Shown: one piece after another, positions 45,610-56,685 of the stretch | How positions within the stretch are numbered: the first letter of the stretch is position 1 | How the letters are laid out: every line of letters begins with the position of its first letter | Source of the DNA: Acidobacteriota bacterium | Lineage (GTDB): Bacteria > Acidobacteriota > Terriglobia > Acidiferrales > UBA7541 | Assembly (NCBI GenBank): GCA_003223245.1 | Contig: QHYI01000110.1 | Location: 92,525 to 156,524 of the forward strand | Direction: 5' to 3' | DNA length: 64,000 nucleotides | Made by a program: the position numbers and the translations under genes | Notes under the pieces: model-generated | The model's input: the letters and a program-made list of their open reading frames with translations, nothing else | The model's database searches: none | Told to the model about the DNA's origin: nothing

Positions 45610-46083
45610 GAGCGTCTTTCTCCCATATCTTCCACGGAGTGAGTGGCAACGGCAGGTTGTTACTCCGCCGAGTGACCTTTGTCAGTGACCTATGAACGCT
45701 CGATGGTAACCCTCAGCACACAAATGAAAAGGCGGCAAGTCTTTTGCGGTCGGCATCGAGTTTCTCCGAAGGCAACCCGACGGACTTCTCTTGGCCCCGA
45801 ATCTATCACGGTTTGGTGGCGTCGGCGGCAACGAGCAGAGCGGACAAGCAGTAAAGGGGATATTGAGCTATTCCTGCCCGTGCAAGGCCGGCTTGGGATG
45901 GCATCATGCAGCAACGGGAGACCGCGGCGAACGAGGCGCGCATCTAGCAAGGTAAGCAACTTTTAGGCGTACCCAGGGTTGCATCTTGTGTCGTCTCATA
46001 GATGTGGGCGCTCCCTGTCCGCACACCATCCAAGGGCCGCACCGTGCCAAGGTTAGCTCGCCGGCCCTCCTCAGGAGGTCCCC
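45610..46083. other. 474-bp intergenic stretch
   Basis: No frame with protein-like composition and a ribosome-binding site was found; short open frames on both strands (45679-45966) are Arg/Ser-rich and look like chance. The right end carries the AGGAGG site of the next gene. No strong promoter or hairpin noted. Confidence 0.4.
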
Positions 46084-46929
46084 ATGCCACCAAGCATCGG
46101 TCGTTTCGACGGTTTTACCTCGGCTTTCCTGACTGCTCGGAAGAAGCGCATTTTGTGGTTGATTGCAGCCATGCTTCTGCTGGCCGCGCCAAGTGGTGCG
46201 CAGCAAGCGCCGCAACAAACGGCTACGCCGAGCCAGCCCGCAGCTCCTCAAGGGCAAGCGCCGGCGCAAAATTCCGCGCAGGAGCAAACGCCCATCACCC
46301 TTCCTCCCGGAACGCAACTTGCCCTGATTCTGACGCATCCGGTCGACAGCAAGGTGATGCATCGCGGCAATAAGATTTTTGCTCAGATCACCGATCCCGT
46401 CCTTGCCGACAACGACAGCCAAGTGGCCATTCCTGCAGGAGCCTATGTTCAAGGCAAGGTGGAGAAGCTCACGCGGCAAGGCACCCGAGCGAACTTGCTG
46501 CTGCAATCGGTCTCGATCGCTTTCCCCGACGGCTACATCCTCAACGTGAACGGCCCGCTCGAAATCGAAAGCGAGGAAGGCACGGCGTTGATCAATCCGA
46601 GCAATGGCGCAAAGGTGGGAGCGATCCTGGGGCCGTTTATTGGGTCTGGTGTGGGAACTGCGATTGGCGCCGCCGCGCACACCACCCAAACGACAAATTT
46701 CGCAGGAATGACGATGACCACCAACACCTTGAAAGGCGTGGCCATCGGCGGCATTACCGGCCTCGCCGCGGGAACCATTGTATCCTTCGTGCTGGTCGCG
46801 CGGAGTCATCACTTTTACTTGGGAGAAGGCGCCCCGCTCGAAATGGTTCTGCCGCATCCTGTGACGCTTGCGCGCGGGCCAGCGGACGATGGGACACGCG
46901 CCGCGGCGGCAGCCCCGGCTCAGCCGTAA
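46084..46929 (+). CDS. Membrane-anchored protein with VirB10/TrbI-like segment and glycine zipper
   Basis: 281 aa; ATG 46084 has AGGAGG five bases upstream. N-terminal hydrophobic signal/anchor (RKKRILWLIAAMLLLAAPSG), a Gln/Pro/Ala-rich linker (about 40-75), then a beta region resembling TrbI/VirB10 C-termini (ITLPPGTQLALILTHPVDSK; VAIPAGAYVQGKVEKLTRQG). A glycine-zipper segment follows (VGAILGPFIGSGVGTAIGAA and GVAIGGITGLAAGTIVSFVL) and a Pro/Ala tail. It is a stand-alone envelope protein, not part of a conjugation locus. Function unknown. Confidence 0.75.
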   Translation: MPPSIGRFDGFTSAFLTARKKRILWLIAAMLLLAAPSGAQQAPQQTATPSQPAAPQGQAPAQNSAQEQTPITLPPGTQLALILTHPVDSKVMHRGNKIFAQITDPVLADNDSQVAIPAGAYVQGKVEKLTRQGTRANLLLQSVSIAFPDGYILNVNGPLEIESEEGTALINPSNGAKVGAILGPFIGSGVGTAIGAAAHTTQTTNFAGMTMTTNTLKGVAIGGITGLAAGTIVSFVLVARSHHFYLGEGAPLEMVLPHPVTLARGPADDGTRAAAAAPAQP

Positions 46930-47016
46930 ACGGCGGAAGGCCTGCCACGGCGGTGCGGAGTTCAGGAAGATGCCGCCGCGAAGGGTGGCGCTGCCAAAAA
47001 ATCGAGGAGGCCAGGC

Positions 47017-47388
47017 TCAGGCGGATTTGGCCTTGGACCTGAGAAGTTTGGCGAGCTTTTCGATTTGCTCGGTTTGCTTGACAATGTGAACGGAGAAGAC
47101 CTCGGCGGTCGGAGTTTTCTGGAGTTCGCTGCGCAGGTCCGAGGTGAGCTGGTAGAGGCGCTCGACGCCCTGGCGAAATTCCTTTTCGTTTTCTAGCAAG
47201 CGAGCGCGCTTGGCCGCAGCGGCTTCCGGAGGATTGGAATAAATTTCCGCCGGGTTCGGTGTGTAAGCGGGCTGGGGCTTCGGGGGAGGAGTGGGTGGAT
47301 TTTGCGCAGGGCACGTTCCTACAGGCAGAGCCAGATAGCCGGAGAGCAACGCGACATTCAGGAAAAACTTTCGGCGGGTTTGGCGCAT
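47017..47388 (-). CDS. Exported coiled-coil protein
   Basis: 123 aa; GGAGG lies five bases before ATG 47388. N-terminus MRQTRRKFFLNVALLSGYLA has an RR pair and hydrophobic core resembling a Tat or Sec signal. A Pro-rich stretch (PPTPPPKPQPAYTPNP) is followed by a long charged helix (AKRARLLENEKEFRQGVERL ... IVKQTEQIEKLAKLLRSKAK). Small proteins of this design recur in Acidobacteriota (recollection). Function unknown. Confidence 0.7.
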   Translation of the reverse strand: MRQTRRKFFLNVALLSGYLALPVGTCPAQNPPTPPPKPQPAYTPNPAEIYSNPPEAAAAKRARLLENEKEFRQGVERLYQLTSDLRSELQKTPTAEVFSVHIVKQTEQIEKLAKLLRSKAKSA

Positions 47389-47509
47389 GGCTGCCTCCGG
47401 GGATATGAGTTTCCGTTTTCGGCTTTCCGTGCTAATTCAAAAGTTAAAGGTTGAGAGTCAAAAAATTTAGAAAGCATGGCAATGCTACGGTCGGATTCCT
47501 GCCAGAACT

Positions 47510-47749
47510 TCAACGCTTGGCGAAGAGCGAGAACAGAATTCCGGCCGTAAGGCCGAGGAGAAGTAAGCCACCGAGGATGCGAAGAAACAAAGACGCTGGC
47601 AGAGCAGGGATGGGGCCGGGCGGGCGCCTGGGAGGAACAGGAGGGTCAAGAATACCGATTCCTGTAAGCTTGCCTGGAGGCCCACCCGAGTGAGCGGAAG
47701 AGGCTTCCGGCTCCAGCTCAAATTCGTTCTCGGCGAATTCGTAGGGCAT
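47510..47749 (-). CDS. Small tail-anchored membrane protein
   Basis: 79 aa. An acidic N-terminus (MPYEFAENEFELEPEAS), a Pro-rich middle (DPPVPPRRPPGPIPALP) and one C-terminal hydrophobic span (LFLRILGGLLLLGLTAGILF) ending in AKR. No ribosome-binding site is obvious. Located between an exported coiled-coil protein and tonB on the same strand. Function unknown. Confidence 0.55.
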   Translation of the reverse strand: MPYEFAENEFELEPEASSAHSGGPPGKLTGIGILDPPVPPRRPPGPIPALPASLFLRILGGLLLLGLTAGILFSLFAKR

Positions 47750-47846
47750 GGCAAAATGCTACTCTGGCGGCCGGAACGTGTCTAGATTGAGTACACGGAT
47801 TGCCGAGAAAAAGGTAGAGAAAGAGCCACGAAGCTAAGGAAAAAGG

Positions 47847-49085
47847 TTAGAGGAGGCGGAAGACGACCTCGATGTTGACGCGGCAGGCCACGGGTCTCCC
47901 GTTGGGTCCGGTCGCGGGACGCATTCTCCAGTTCTTCACAGCGGAGATGGCCTTTTCTTCCAAGCCGAGTCCGGGTCCCTTGAGAACGCGCGGATCGATC
48001 ACCCGGCCGTCCGCGGTGACGATCACGTCCAGCAGGACGCTTCCCTGGTACTTGGCCTTGCGTGCTTCATCCGAATAATCGGGATTCGGGCAGTAGATGC
48101 AGGCAGGTTGGCCCACGCCGTTCACGCCCGCACGGAACACGCCGCCGCCCGTTCCACCACCTTCACCCGGGCCAAGACCGCCGCCGGATCCGCTGCCGAT
48201 GCCGCCGCCATCCCCCGTGCCAATGCCACCGCCGCCGCCGGGTCCCGCGGAATAATTCACAGAAGCAGCCAGGGGATCACCCATGTTGCTCAGCGCCGGA
48301 TTGCTGACCTTCAAATCCGGCGGGCCGAGCAGCGAAGGATCCATCGCCAGCTTTGGGTTGGGATTGCGAATGACCGGTGCGGGCGGAGTAAATTGCGTGT
48401 ACTGAAACTTCGGCGCTTTGCCCTTCGTGGGAGGCAACGCTTCGTGCGCGCCTCCGCCGCCCCCGCCGCCGGCCTTGTTCGCGCCCGCGGGAAGCTTGGC
48501 AATGTACGGGGAAATATCCAAAGGCGTTACGTCAACCGTGTTCTTTGCCTGAGTCACCTGGACCACACGAAACCCGATGGGAAGCAGGAGCAACGCAATG
48601 ACGGCCGCGTGCGCAAGGATCGCCAGCATTTGGCTGGTACTGAAATTTTCGTCTTTCGACCAGATCTCTTTGACCTTGATGGGCTTGATGCCTGGCGGCA
48701 GAGGCGCCTGCTTCGGCGGAGAGAAGAATTCCTTGATGCGAGTGCCGAAAGTGCCGAAGCCCGCTCCCCAAGAAACCGCCAAGCGGCTGTTCACGCGACG
48801 ATTCTTGAGCGGGTCAGGGCGGAAAAATTCCGCGAAATTGCCGGCGAGCCCGGAACCGAAAGAAGTCTGCGTAAAGGGCGCATCTTTGCGCCCGCGAACT
48901 TTAATGGGGCGCTCGGTCAGGAATTGCCTGAGGTTCGACCAAAAATCATCGGGCATCAGAATCGCGGGCCTGCCGAACCGCGGAACATAGGAAGACCGCG
49001 CTGGAGCAGGCGGCTGCGGAGCCGCCCCGGACACGTTCGGCCTTTGCGGAGGAGGTGGCACAAATTTGTTGATTTTGCCCGGCAC
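47847..49085 (-). CDS. TonB-like energy transducer with mid-protein membrane span
   Basis: 412 aa from GTG 49085, preferred because GAGAGG is six bases upstream; ATG 49199 would add 38 residues without a ribosome-binding site. About 150 mostly polar residues precede the single membrane helix (SQMLAILAHAAVIALLLLPI). A periplasmic linker very rich in glycine follows (GAGGGGGGG-type runs; GIGTGDGGGIGSGSGGG), then the TonB C-terminal domain (PNPDYSDEARKAKYQGSVLL ... GLEEKAISAVKNWRMRPATG). It probably powers receptors such as the one at 7-10.6 kb. Confidence 0.88.
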   Translation of the reverse strand: MPGKINKFVPPPPQRPNVSGAAPQPPAPARSSYVPRFGRPAILMPDDFWSNLRQFLTERPIKVRGRKDAPFTQTSFGSGLAGNFAEFFRPDPLKNRRVNSRLAVSWGAGFGTFGTRIKEFFSPPKQAPLPPGIKPIKVKEIWSKDENFSTSQMLAILAHAAVIALLLLPIGFRVVQVTQAKNTVDVTPLDISPYIAKLPAGANKAGGGGGGGAHEALPPTKGKAPKFQYTQFTPPAPVIRNPNPKLAMDPSLLGPPDLKVSNPALSNMGDPLAASVNYSAGPGGGGGIGTGDGGGIGSGSGGGLGPGEGGGTGGGVFRAGVNGVGQPACIYCPNPDYSDEARKAKYQGSVLLDVIVTADGRVIDPRVLKGPGLGLEEKAISAVKNWRMRPATGPNGRPVACRVNIEVVFRLL

Positions 49086-49329
49086 CGTATACCTCTCAGT
49101 ATAGACGCTTGACGCCCCGCCTTTGGTATCCCTCAGCGATAGGATTCGCCCGGGCTTGGAAAGGTTGTGCGCCCCCTGCGGCTGACACTCATCTGGCATT
49201 CATTGTAACATACGTAGTTCGACTGCCTTCCGATGTTTCTTCCCGTGTACCTGGACCAACGGACGGCACGGTAGAGCACAAAACGCTAGTCTTAGTCTAG
49301 TAAGGAAGGGATATCCGGCGCTCGCAGCC

Positions 49330-52179
49330 ATGGCCGAACCACTCGAACTCAAAAAGACGCTGAACCTGCCCAGAACCGACTTCCCCATGAAGGCCAGTTT
49401 GCCGCAAAACGAGCCGAAACAGCTCGCGGCCTGGTATGCGGGGAACATTTACGAGCGCATTCTGGAAGCGCGCCAAGGCAAGCCGCTCTTCGTGCTGCAT
49501 GACGGTCCTCCCTATCCTACCGGCGAGATCCATCTGGGTACGGGCCTGAACAAAATCCTCAAAGACTTGATCGTCAAGACCAAGAACATGGCGGGTTACT
49601 ACGCGCCGTATGTGCCTGGATGGGATTGCCATGGCCTGCCTATTGAGACCCAGGTAGAAAAAGAGCTAGGCGGGAAAGGCAAAGTGCCGCCGGCGGAGTT
49701 TCGCAAACTGTGCCGCGAGTTCGCCACGCGCTACGTCGAGCAGCACAAGCGTGATTTCAAGCGCCTGGGAATCTTTGGCCAGTGGAACGACCCGTACCTG
49801 ACCATGAGCTTTGGCTACGAAGCGACGATTGCCGGAGCCTTTCTGGAGTTCATGGAGAAAGGCTACGTCTACCGCGGGCGCAAGCCGGTGTATTGGTGCA
49901 TTGTCGACAACACGGCATTGGCAGAGGCAGAAGTGGAGTACGAGGATCACACCAGCCCGTCGATTTGGGTGAAGTTTGGCGTTGTGGGCGGCGGCAAAGG
50001 CGATGCGGCAAAGATTGCACGCGGCGTGAGCGCAGTGATTTGGACCACCACGCCGTGGACCCTGCCGCACAATCGCGCGCTGGCGTTTCATCCCGATTTC
50101 GAATACGCGGTTGTGGAAACCGAACGCGGCGCGCTGTTGCTTGCCGCGGATCGCGTGACCGCGCTGCAAGCCGAATGCGGGATCAAAGAAGCGAAAACAC
50201 GCGGCACCTTCAAAGGAAGCGATTTCGAGAGGATGAAATTCCAGCATCCTTTTCTCGACCTCGAGGTGCCGGGAATTCTTGCCGATTACGTGACGCTCGA
50301 TCAGGGCAGCGGCATCGTGCACACCGCTCCGGGCCACGGCGCGGACGACTTTTATTCCGGACAAAAATATGGCTTGGAGATTTACGCGCCGCTCGACGAC
50401 AAGGGTGTGTATACCGAAGGCTTGCCGGAATACCGGGGCAAGGATGTGTTCAGCGCGAACCCGATTGTCGTGAAGCTCCTCGAGGATCGCGGCGCGCTGC
50501 TTGGGCATCACGATTACAAGCACACCTATCCGCACTGCTGGCGCTGCCACAATCCGGTGATTTTCCGCGCCACGGAGCAGTGGTTCATCAAAATGGACCA
50601 GGCCGGAAAGGGCCGCCAGAAAACGCTGCGCCAGGAAGCGCTCGAAGAAATTCACCAAGTAAAGTGGATTCCCGCCTGGGGTGAAGACCGCATGTACGAG
50701 ATGATTGAGAAGCGCCCGGACTGGTGCGTCTCGCGGCAGCGTTTCTGGGGCGTGCCCATCATCGTGTTTTACTGCGACGCTTGCGGGAAACGTCTGGAGG
50801 ATTACCGAGCGCTGCGCAACGTGGTGAAGTGGTTCGAGAAAGAAGGCGCGGACGCGTGGTACAAGCATTCGCCGCAGGAACTGTTGCCGCCGGGAACGAA
50901 GTGCTCGTGTGGCGCCTCAGATTGGCGCAAAGAAAACGACATTCTCGACGTGTGGTTCGATTCGGGCTCGTCGCATCTGTCGGTGCTAAAGGGCAAGGAA
51001 TGGCCCGCCGATGTTTACCTGGAAGGGCCGGATCAATATCGCGGCTGGTTTCACAGTTCATTGCTCGTGGCCACCGGCACGCGCGATGCGGCGCCATACA
51101 AAAGCGTGGTGACCCACGGCTGGACCCTCGACGAGCAGGGCCGGCCCATGTCCAAATCGCTGGGCAACGCGCTGTATCCGATTGAAATTTGCGAGCGCTG
51201 GGGGGCCGACTTGCTGCGGCTGTGGGTGGCGTCGGTCGAATACCAGGCCGACGTGAAAATGAGCGAGCGCGTAATGACGCAGCTCAGCGAAGCGTATCGC
51301 AAAATTCGCAATACGTTCCGCTTCGCGCTAAGCAATCTCGGCGATTTTGATCCCTCGCGCAACGCCCTCGCAAATTCGCAGCTCGAAGAAATCGATCAGT
51401 GGATGCTCGACCGCACGGCAGAGTTAGTGAAGAAATGCCGCGAATGGTATGCGAATTACGAATTCCACCGCGTGTACCACGCGATCCACGATTACTGCGT
51501 CGTGGATCTCAGCGCGTTTTATTTCGATGTGCTCAAGGACCGGCTCTACACCAAAGCGCCGAAGAACAAGTCGCGGCGCTCCGCGCAAACTGTGGTTTGG
51601 AAGATTGCCGACGCGCTGGTGCGGCTGGCCGCGCCCGTTCTGGTTTTCACTGCGGAAGAAATCTGGAAGTATCTCCCGAAAACCGCCGGCTCGCCGGAAA
51701 GCGCGCACATGGCGCTTTTCCCCGAAGCCGAAGCACTGGCTTGCGGCATTTCAGCAAAAGAAGCCCAGAAGTGGGAGCGCCTTGCTCAGGTTCGCAGCGC
51801 CGTTCTTGTGGCACTCGAACAAGCGCGGGCCGCCAAGGCCATCGGTGGCGGCCTCGAAGCGAAAGTCCGCCTGCACGCCAATTCGAAAGCGCCTGGTTTG
51901 CAAGAACTGCTTCAGGAAAAAGGCTCGCTCCTTCCCGCGCTTTTCATCGTGTCGCAAGTTGCGGTGGATCCCGCCGAAACTGACGGGCTTCAACCGAGTG
52001 AAACGTTGCCGGGCTTGGCTGTGAAAATCGAACGCGCCGACGGCAAGAAATGCGTACGTTGCTGGAATTACTCGACGCACGTCGGCGAAAACACGCGCTA
52101 CCCCACGGTATGCGAACGCTGCAGCGAAGCGCTCGCCGAAATCGAGAGGGATGCTGCCGCAGGTGTCGCGGCGAGATGA
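49330..52179 (+). CDS. ileS: Isoleucyl-tRNA synthetase
   Basis: 949 aa, normal length for the bacterial type. Class I signature HLGT (residues 68-71, in PPYPTGEIHLGTGLNKI), the WDCHGLPIE editing-linker start, an editing domain (VIWTTTPWTLPHNRALAFHP), and the KMSKS loop, which reads RPMSKSLGN with Pro instead of Lys at its first position. The C-terminal zinc knuckle KCVRCWNY ... CERCSEALAEIE is intact. Charges tRNA-Ile. Divergent from tonB; followed by lspA after 88 bp. No T-box leader seen. Confidence 0.97.
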   Translation: MAEPLELKKTLNLPRTDFPMKASLPQNEPKQLAAWYAGNIYERILEARQGKPLFVLHDGPPYPTGEIHLGTGLNKILKDLIVKTKNMAGYYAPYVPGWDCHGLPIETQVEKELGGKGKVPPAEFRKLCREFATRYVEQHKRDFKRLGIFGQWNDPYLTMSFGYEATIAGAFLEFMEKGYVYRGRKPVYWCIVDNTALAEAEVEYEDHTSPSIWVKFGVVGGGKGDAAKIARGVSAVIWTTTPWTLPHNRALAFHPDFEYAVVETERGALLLAADRVTALQAECGIKEAKTRGTFKGSDFERMKFQHPFLDLEVPGILADYVTLDQGSGIVHTAPGHGADDFYSGQKYGLEIYAPLDDKGVYTEGLPEYRGKDVFSANPIVVKLLEDRGALLGHHDYKHTYPHCWRCHNPVIFRATEQWFIKMDQAGKGRQKTLRQEALEEIHQVKWIPAWGEDRMYEMIEKRPDWCVSRQRFWGVPIIVFYCDACGKRLEDYRALRNVVKWFEKEGADAWYKHSPQELLPPGTKCSCGASDWRKENDILDVWFDSGSSHLSVLKGKEWPADVYLEGPDQYRGWFHSSLLVATGTRDAAPYKSVVTHGWTLDEQGRPMSKSLGNALYPIEICERWGADLLRLWVASVEYQADVKMSERVMTQLSEAYRKIRNTFRFALSNLGDFDPSRNALANSQLEEIDQWMLDRTAELVKKCREWYANYEFHRVYHAIHDYCVVDLSAFYFDVLKDRLYTKAPKNKSRRSAQTVVWKIADALVRLAAPVLVFTAEEIWKYLPKTAGSPESAHMALFPEAEALACGISAKEAQKWERLAQVRSAVLVALEQARAAKAIGGGLEAKVRLHANSKAPGLQELLQEKGSLLPALFIVSQVAVDPAETDGLQPSETLPGLAVKIERADGKKCVRCWNYSTHVGENTRYPTVCERCSEALAEIERDAAAGVAAR

Positions 52180-52267
52180 GCATGCCTACAATGACTCGAG
52201 CGAGCCAACAAATTAGCGTGGCGGCCGGTTCCGCCGCTTCCTTTATGTCCTTTATCTGCTTTACTTC

Positions 52268-52771
52268 ATGACTGCCACTTCCCGCCTGCGCTGGCTCTGG
52301 CTCACGTTGGCTGTTGTGCTGCTCGATCGCGCCACCAAAGCATGGTTTGAAGCGCGCACCGCGGAAGGCTGGCACCACGAACTCATTCACAACTTCATCT
52401 ATCTGGTGCACGCGCGGAATCCCGGCATCGCCTTCGGCGTTCTGGCGGATTCCGCATCCATGGTTACGCGGGTCATTTTGATTGCGGGCTCCCTGGTGGT
52501 GATTGGCGTACTGGCGTGGCTGCTGGTGGCCGGCAAAATTACGAGCGCCATGGGAAACGCGGGCCTGGCGCTCTTGCTCGGCGGCGCTGCGGGCAACGTG
52601 GCCGACCGCATCTTCCAGGGAGCGGTGACCGACTTCTTCGAAGTGTGGCTTGGCTCGTATCATTATCCCGCCTTCAACGTGGCCGATTCCGCCATTACCA
52701 TGGGTGCCGTGCTCATCCTTCTTGACGTATTATTTGGCCGCAAGCACGAAACACCCCGTCAGGCTTCTTAA
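52268..52771 (+). CDS. lspA: Lipoprotein signal peptidase (signal peptidase II)
   Basis: 167 aa with four hydrophobic helices. Conserved blocks: LLDRATKAWFE, HARNPGIAFGVLAD, GNVADRIFQGAVTDFFEVW (Asp122) and YPAFNVADSAITMG (Asp140), the last two being the aspartyl catalytic pair. Cleaves signal peptides of prolipoproteins in the inner membrane. The ileS-lspA order is widely conserved. Confidence 0.95.
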   Translation: MTATSRLRWLWLTLAVVLLDRATKAWFEARTAEGWHHELIHNFIYLVHARNPGIAFGVLADSASMVTRVILIAGSLVVIGVLAWLLVAGKITSAMGNAGLALLLGGAAGNVADRIFQGAVTDFFEVWLGSYHYPAFNVADSAITMGAVLILLDVLFGRKHETPRQAS

Positions 52772-52912
52772 AGTTCGTTGCAGAGGAGGCTCATGGGCAG
52801 GTGGAGCAGTCTGAATCGCGGCGATTTTTTGGCCCGGGCGCTCGGCGCTGCGGCTTGCTGTTACGTTTTCGGAGAGTTTCGAGTTTCTATTTTCGAACCT
52901 CGATTTCGAACC

Positions 52913-53131
52913 TCAGCCCTGGCGATCCTGATATTCCTCGTGCCAGGCCATCTGGATGGCTTCCAGCTTCGACTCATTGGATGCTGCGGGATCCCCGGTA
53001 AACCCCGGCAGCTCGGTGATCCACTTGTGCATGTCCGTGAAGCGAACGCTCAGCGGATCGGTGTCCGGGTACCTGTCGGCCAAAGCGATAGCGATGTCTT
53101 CAAAATTGTCCCAAGTAAAATTGGCGGGCAT
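52913..53131 (-). CDS. iscX: IscX (Fe-S assembly accessory protein)
   Basis: 72 aa; GGAGG five bases before ATG 53131. Strong resemblance to IscX/YfhJ: IAIALADRYPDTDPLSVRFT, D-x-H-x-W-I-x-x-L (DMHKWITELPGF), DPAASNESKLEAIQMAWHEE. The acidic protein binds IscS and iron and tunes cluster assembly. It closes the isc operon as in E. coli. Confidence 0.93.
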   Translation of the reverse strand: MPANFTWDNFEDIAIALADRYPDTDPLSVRFTDMHKWITELPGFTGDPAASNESKLEAIQMAWHEEYQDRQG

Positions 53132-53181
53132 GCGAGCCTCCTCGATCCTCGATAAGGCCTAGACCTCTTGTCTATTTTTGT

Positions 53182-53421
53182 TTATTTGCCGTCCCACCTG
53201 GCGCAAACGAAAAACGCCATAAAACAGCCGACCGCGAGGGCCATCAAGCCTTGCATACGGATTGCCAGTTCTCTACCGCGCTCCGTTTTCGCCCGCCGGC
53301 TCATGCTTTCAAACCCCGCATACAAGGATGGATATCTCTTTGGCGCGACGAGCATCAAGAACCCTATGCAAATGAAAGGGATCGAAAACGCAAAGACCCA
53401 AATTTTGAATAACTGATTCAT
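53182..53421 (-). CDS. Two-span membrane protein inside the isc operon
   Basis: 79 aa: hydrophobic segment IWVFAFSIPFICIGFLMLVA, a basic loop (SMSRRAKTERGRELAIRMQG) and a second segment LMALAVGCFMAFFVC. It lies between fdx (26 bp) and iscX (50 bp), same strand. No family recognised; a membrane-associated accessory to cluster assembly is possible but unproven. Confidence 0.6.
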   Translation of the reverse strand: MNQLFKIWVFAFSIPFICIGFLMLVAPKRYPSLYAGFESMSRRAKTERGRELAIRMQGLMALAVGCFMAFFVCARWDGK

Positions 53422-53447
53422 AATTCAACAGACCTTGTTCATAATGC

Positions 53448-53858
53448 TCAATGATCCGCTTCCTTGGCGTAATTCTTGTTCCAGTCGGGAATCTCCACGA
53501 TGATGTCCGTGGTGCCGTCGGGAACGGTTTGGCAACCCAGGCGCGACTTCGGCGTAATCCCGGGCGCTTCGTCGAGCTCATCGAGTTCCGCGTCGGTAGC
53601 TTCGTTGCATGACTCCAAGCCTTGATGCACGACCACGTGGCACGTCGAGCAGGCACAGACTCCACCACAGGCATGGTCAAGCCCCATCTTGAAGCCTTCG
53701 GAAATGTCCAGAATGCTGCCCGGCAAGCCGTTGTGGCCGTAGGGGACCTTTTCCGGATCGACTTCGACGGTCTTGCCGCTGGGAAGAAACGTCACCTTGT
53801 ATTTCTTCGTGGCCGGCTTGTATTTGACTTCTTCAATGTATGGATTTGTGCCGCCCAT
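53448..53858 (-). CDS. fdx: Isc-type [2Fe-2S] ferredoxin
   Basis: 136 aa; AAAGGA seven bases before ATG 53858. Adrenodoxin-type ligands C64-x5-C70-x2-C73 (DHACGGVCACSTCHVVVHQG) and C109 (RLGCQ). Between them lies the acidic stretch EATDAELDELDEAPG used for IscS docking. The N-terminus is about 20 residues longer than E. coli Fdx. It supplies electrons for cluster assembly on IscU and could also serve as low-potential donor to HcrB or BoxA (inference). Confidence 0.94.
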   Translation of the reverse strand: MGGTNPYIEEVKYKPATKKYKVTFLPSGKTVEVDPEKVPYGHNGLPGSILDISEGFKMGLDHACGGVCACSTCHVVVHQGLESCNEATDAELDELDEAPGITPKSRLGCQTVPDGTTDIIVEIPDWNKNYAKEADH

Positions 53859-53920
53859 TTAATTTCCTTTCCGATCGCCGCGCCGTTTACGACCTCCGTC
53901 ATTCCGAGCTGTATCTCAAG

Positions 53921-53936
53921 CCTTTAGGCCTAAAGG
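53921..53936. repeat. Perfect 16-bp palindrome in the hscA-fdx gap
   Basis: CCTTTAGGCCTAAAGG is a perfect palindrome in the 148-bp gap between hscA and fdx. It could be an RNA-processing hairpin adjusting fdx expression, or a dispersed intergenic palindrome. There is no T-run, so it is not a classical terminator. Confidence 0.4.
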
Positions 53937-54006
53937 ATTTCTCTTCGCGGGCGCTTACATCGCGCCAGGCTGGGGCCGGAGCAGGCTGCCCTTTTACAAC
54001 CAAAGT

Positions 54007-55848
<1,842 letters not shown>

Positions 55849-55855
55849 TCCTAAA

Positions 55856-56542
55856 TCAAACCTCCGTTAATTCCTTGGCAACGTTCGTGACCAAATTCCG
55901 GATATACGAGCGGCGATTCAGCAATTCATTGAGCTTGGCCATGACTTTCTTTCGTGTTGCCGAATCACCAGTGAGAACCGCGTCCCATTCACGCGCCGTG
56001 GCCTGGAGTTCGCCGTCTACTTCGCCAAGCTTTTCCTGAAAATTCTTCTCCGCGTTTTCAAGCTGCGCCTTTAACGCCGCCAAATCTTCTCCTGAGGCTT
56101 TTGCTTCGCGCAGTTCATCGAGCGATTCGTTAAGCTCGAAGACCTCCTCGAGCAACTCCGGCGGCGCCTGCTGCTTCTTTTCGCCCTCTTTGCGTTCGCC
56201 TTCGATGGCCAGCAGGTACTCGACGCGCGCGATGGGATCGCGCAGGGTGCGGTACGCGTCATTCAGCTCCGAACTGCGCTTAAGAGAAACCTCGCGCTCC
56301 TGCTCGCTGGCATTCACAAAATTGTCCGGATGCAGCTTCCAACTGAGCCGCAGGAATTTTTGCTCCAGCTCGCTCATTTCCATCCACAACTTTCGCGGCA
56401 TCTCGAACAACGCGAAGTAGTCAGTGCCCTGTGGCAATTGCCGCAGCTTGCCGCAATTCGAGCAGAAATGCGTGCCCAGCGTGCGCTCGTGACAGTTCCA
56501 GCAGACGAGCGGGGCTTCGGCCGATGTGGGAACCGTGCTCAT
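55856..56542 (-). CDS. hscB: J-domain co-chaperone HscB with N-terminal zinc-finger-like motif
   Basis: 228 aa from ATG 56542 ([20 protein letters not shown]). An N-terminal C-x2-C ... C-x2-C pair ([20 protein letters not shown]) is followed by the J domain, with HPDNF in [20 protein letters not shown] and [20 protein letters not shown]. The C-terminal three-helix IscU-binding region is charged. Cysteine-motif HscBs are known in mitochondria (HSC20) and some bacteria; E. coli lacks it. It delivers IscU to HscA. Confidence 0.93.
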   Translation of the reverse strand: MSTVPTSAEAPLVCWNCHERTLGTHFCSNCGKLRQLPQGTDYFALFEMPRKLWMEMSELEQKFLRLSWKLHPDNFVNASEQEREVSLKRSSELNDAYRTLRDPIARVEYLLAIEGERKEGEKKQQAPPELLEEVFELNESLDELREAKASGEDLAALKAQLENAEKNFQEKLGEVDGELQATAREWDAVLTGDSATRKKVMAKLNELLNRRSYIRNLVTNVAKELTEV

Positions 56543-56685
56543 AACTTTTTCAGGAACTCCTGGGAGCAGGCACAAAAAAAGTGGCTGGCGAGTGCGGCTG
56601 CCAACCACTTGTCAAACTCGCCTGTCTGTCTCCCCGCCGAAGCAAAGCGAAACCGACGAGCGCCGGCAGGAGTGCCTGTGCTACC

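Noticed and set aside
49666..50868. 400-aa minus-strand frame
   Set aside because: Antisense of ileS.
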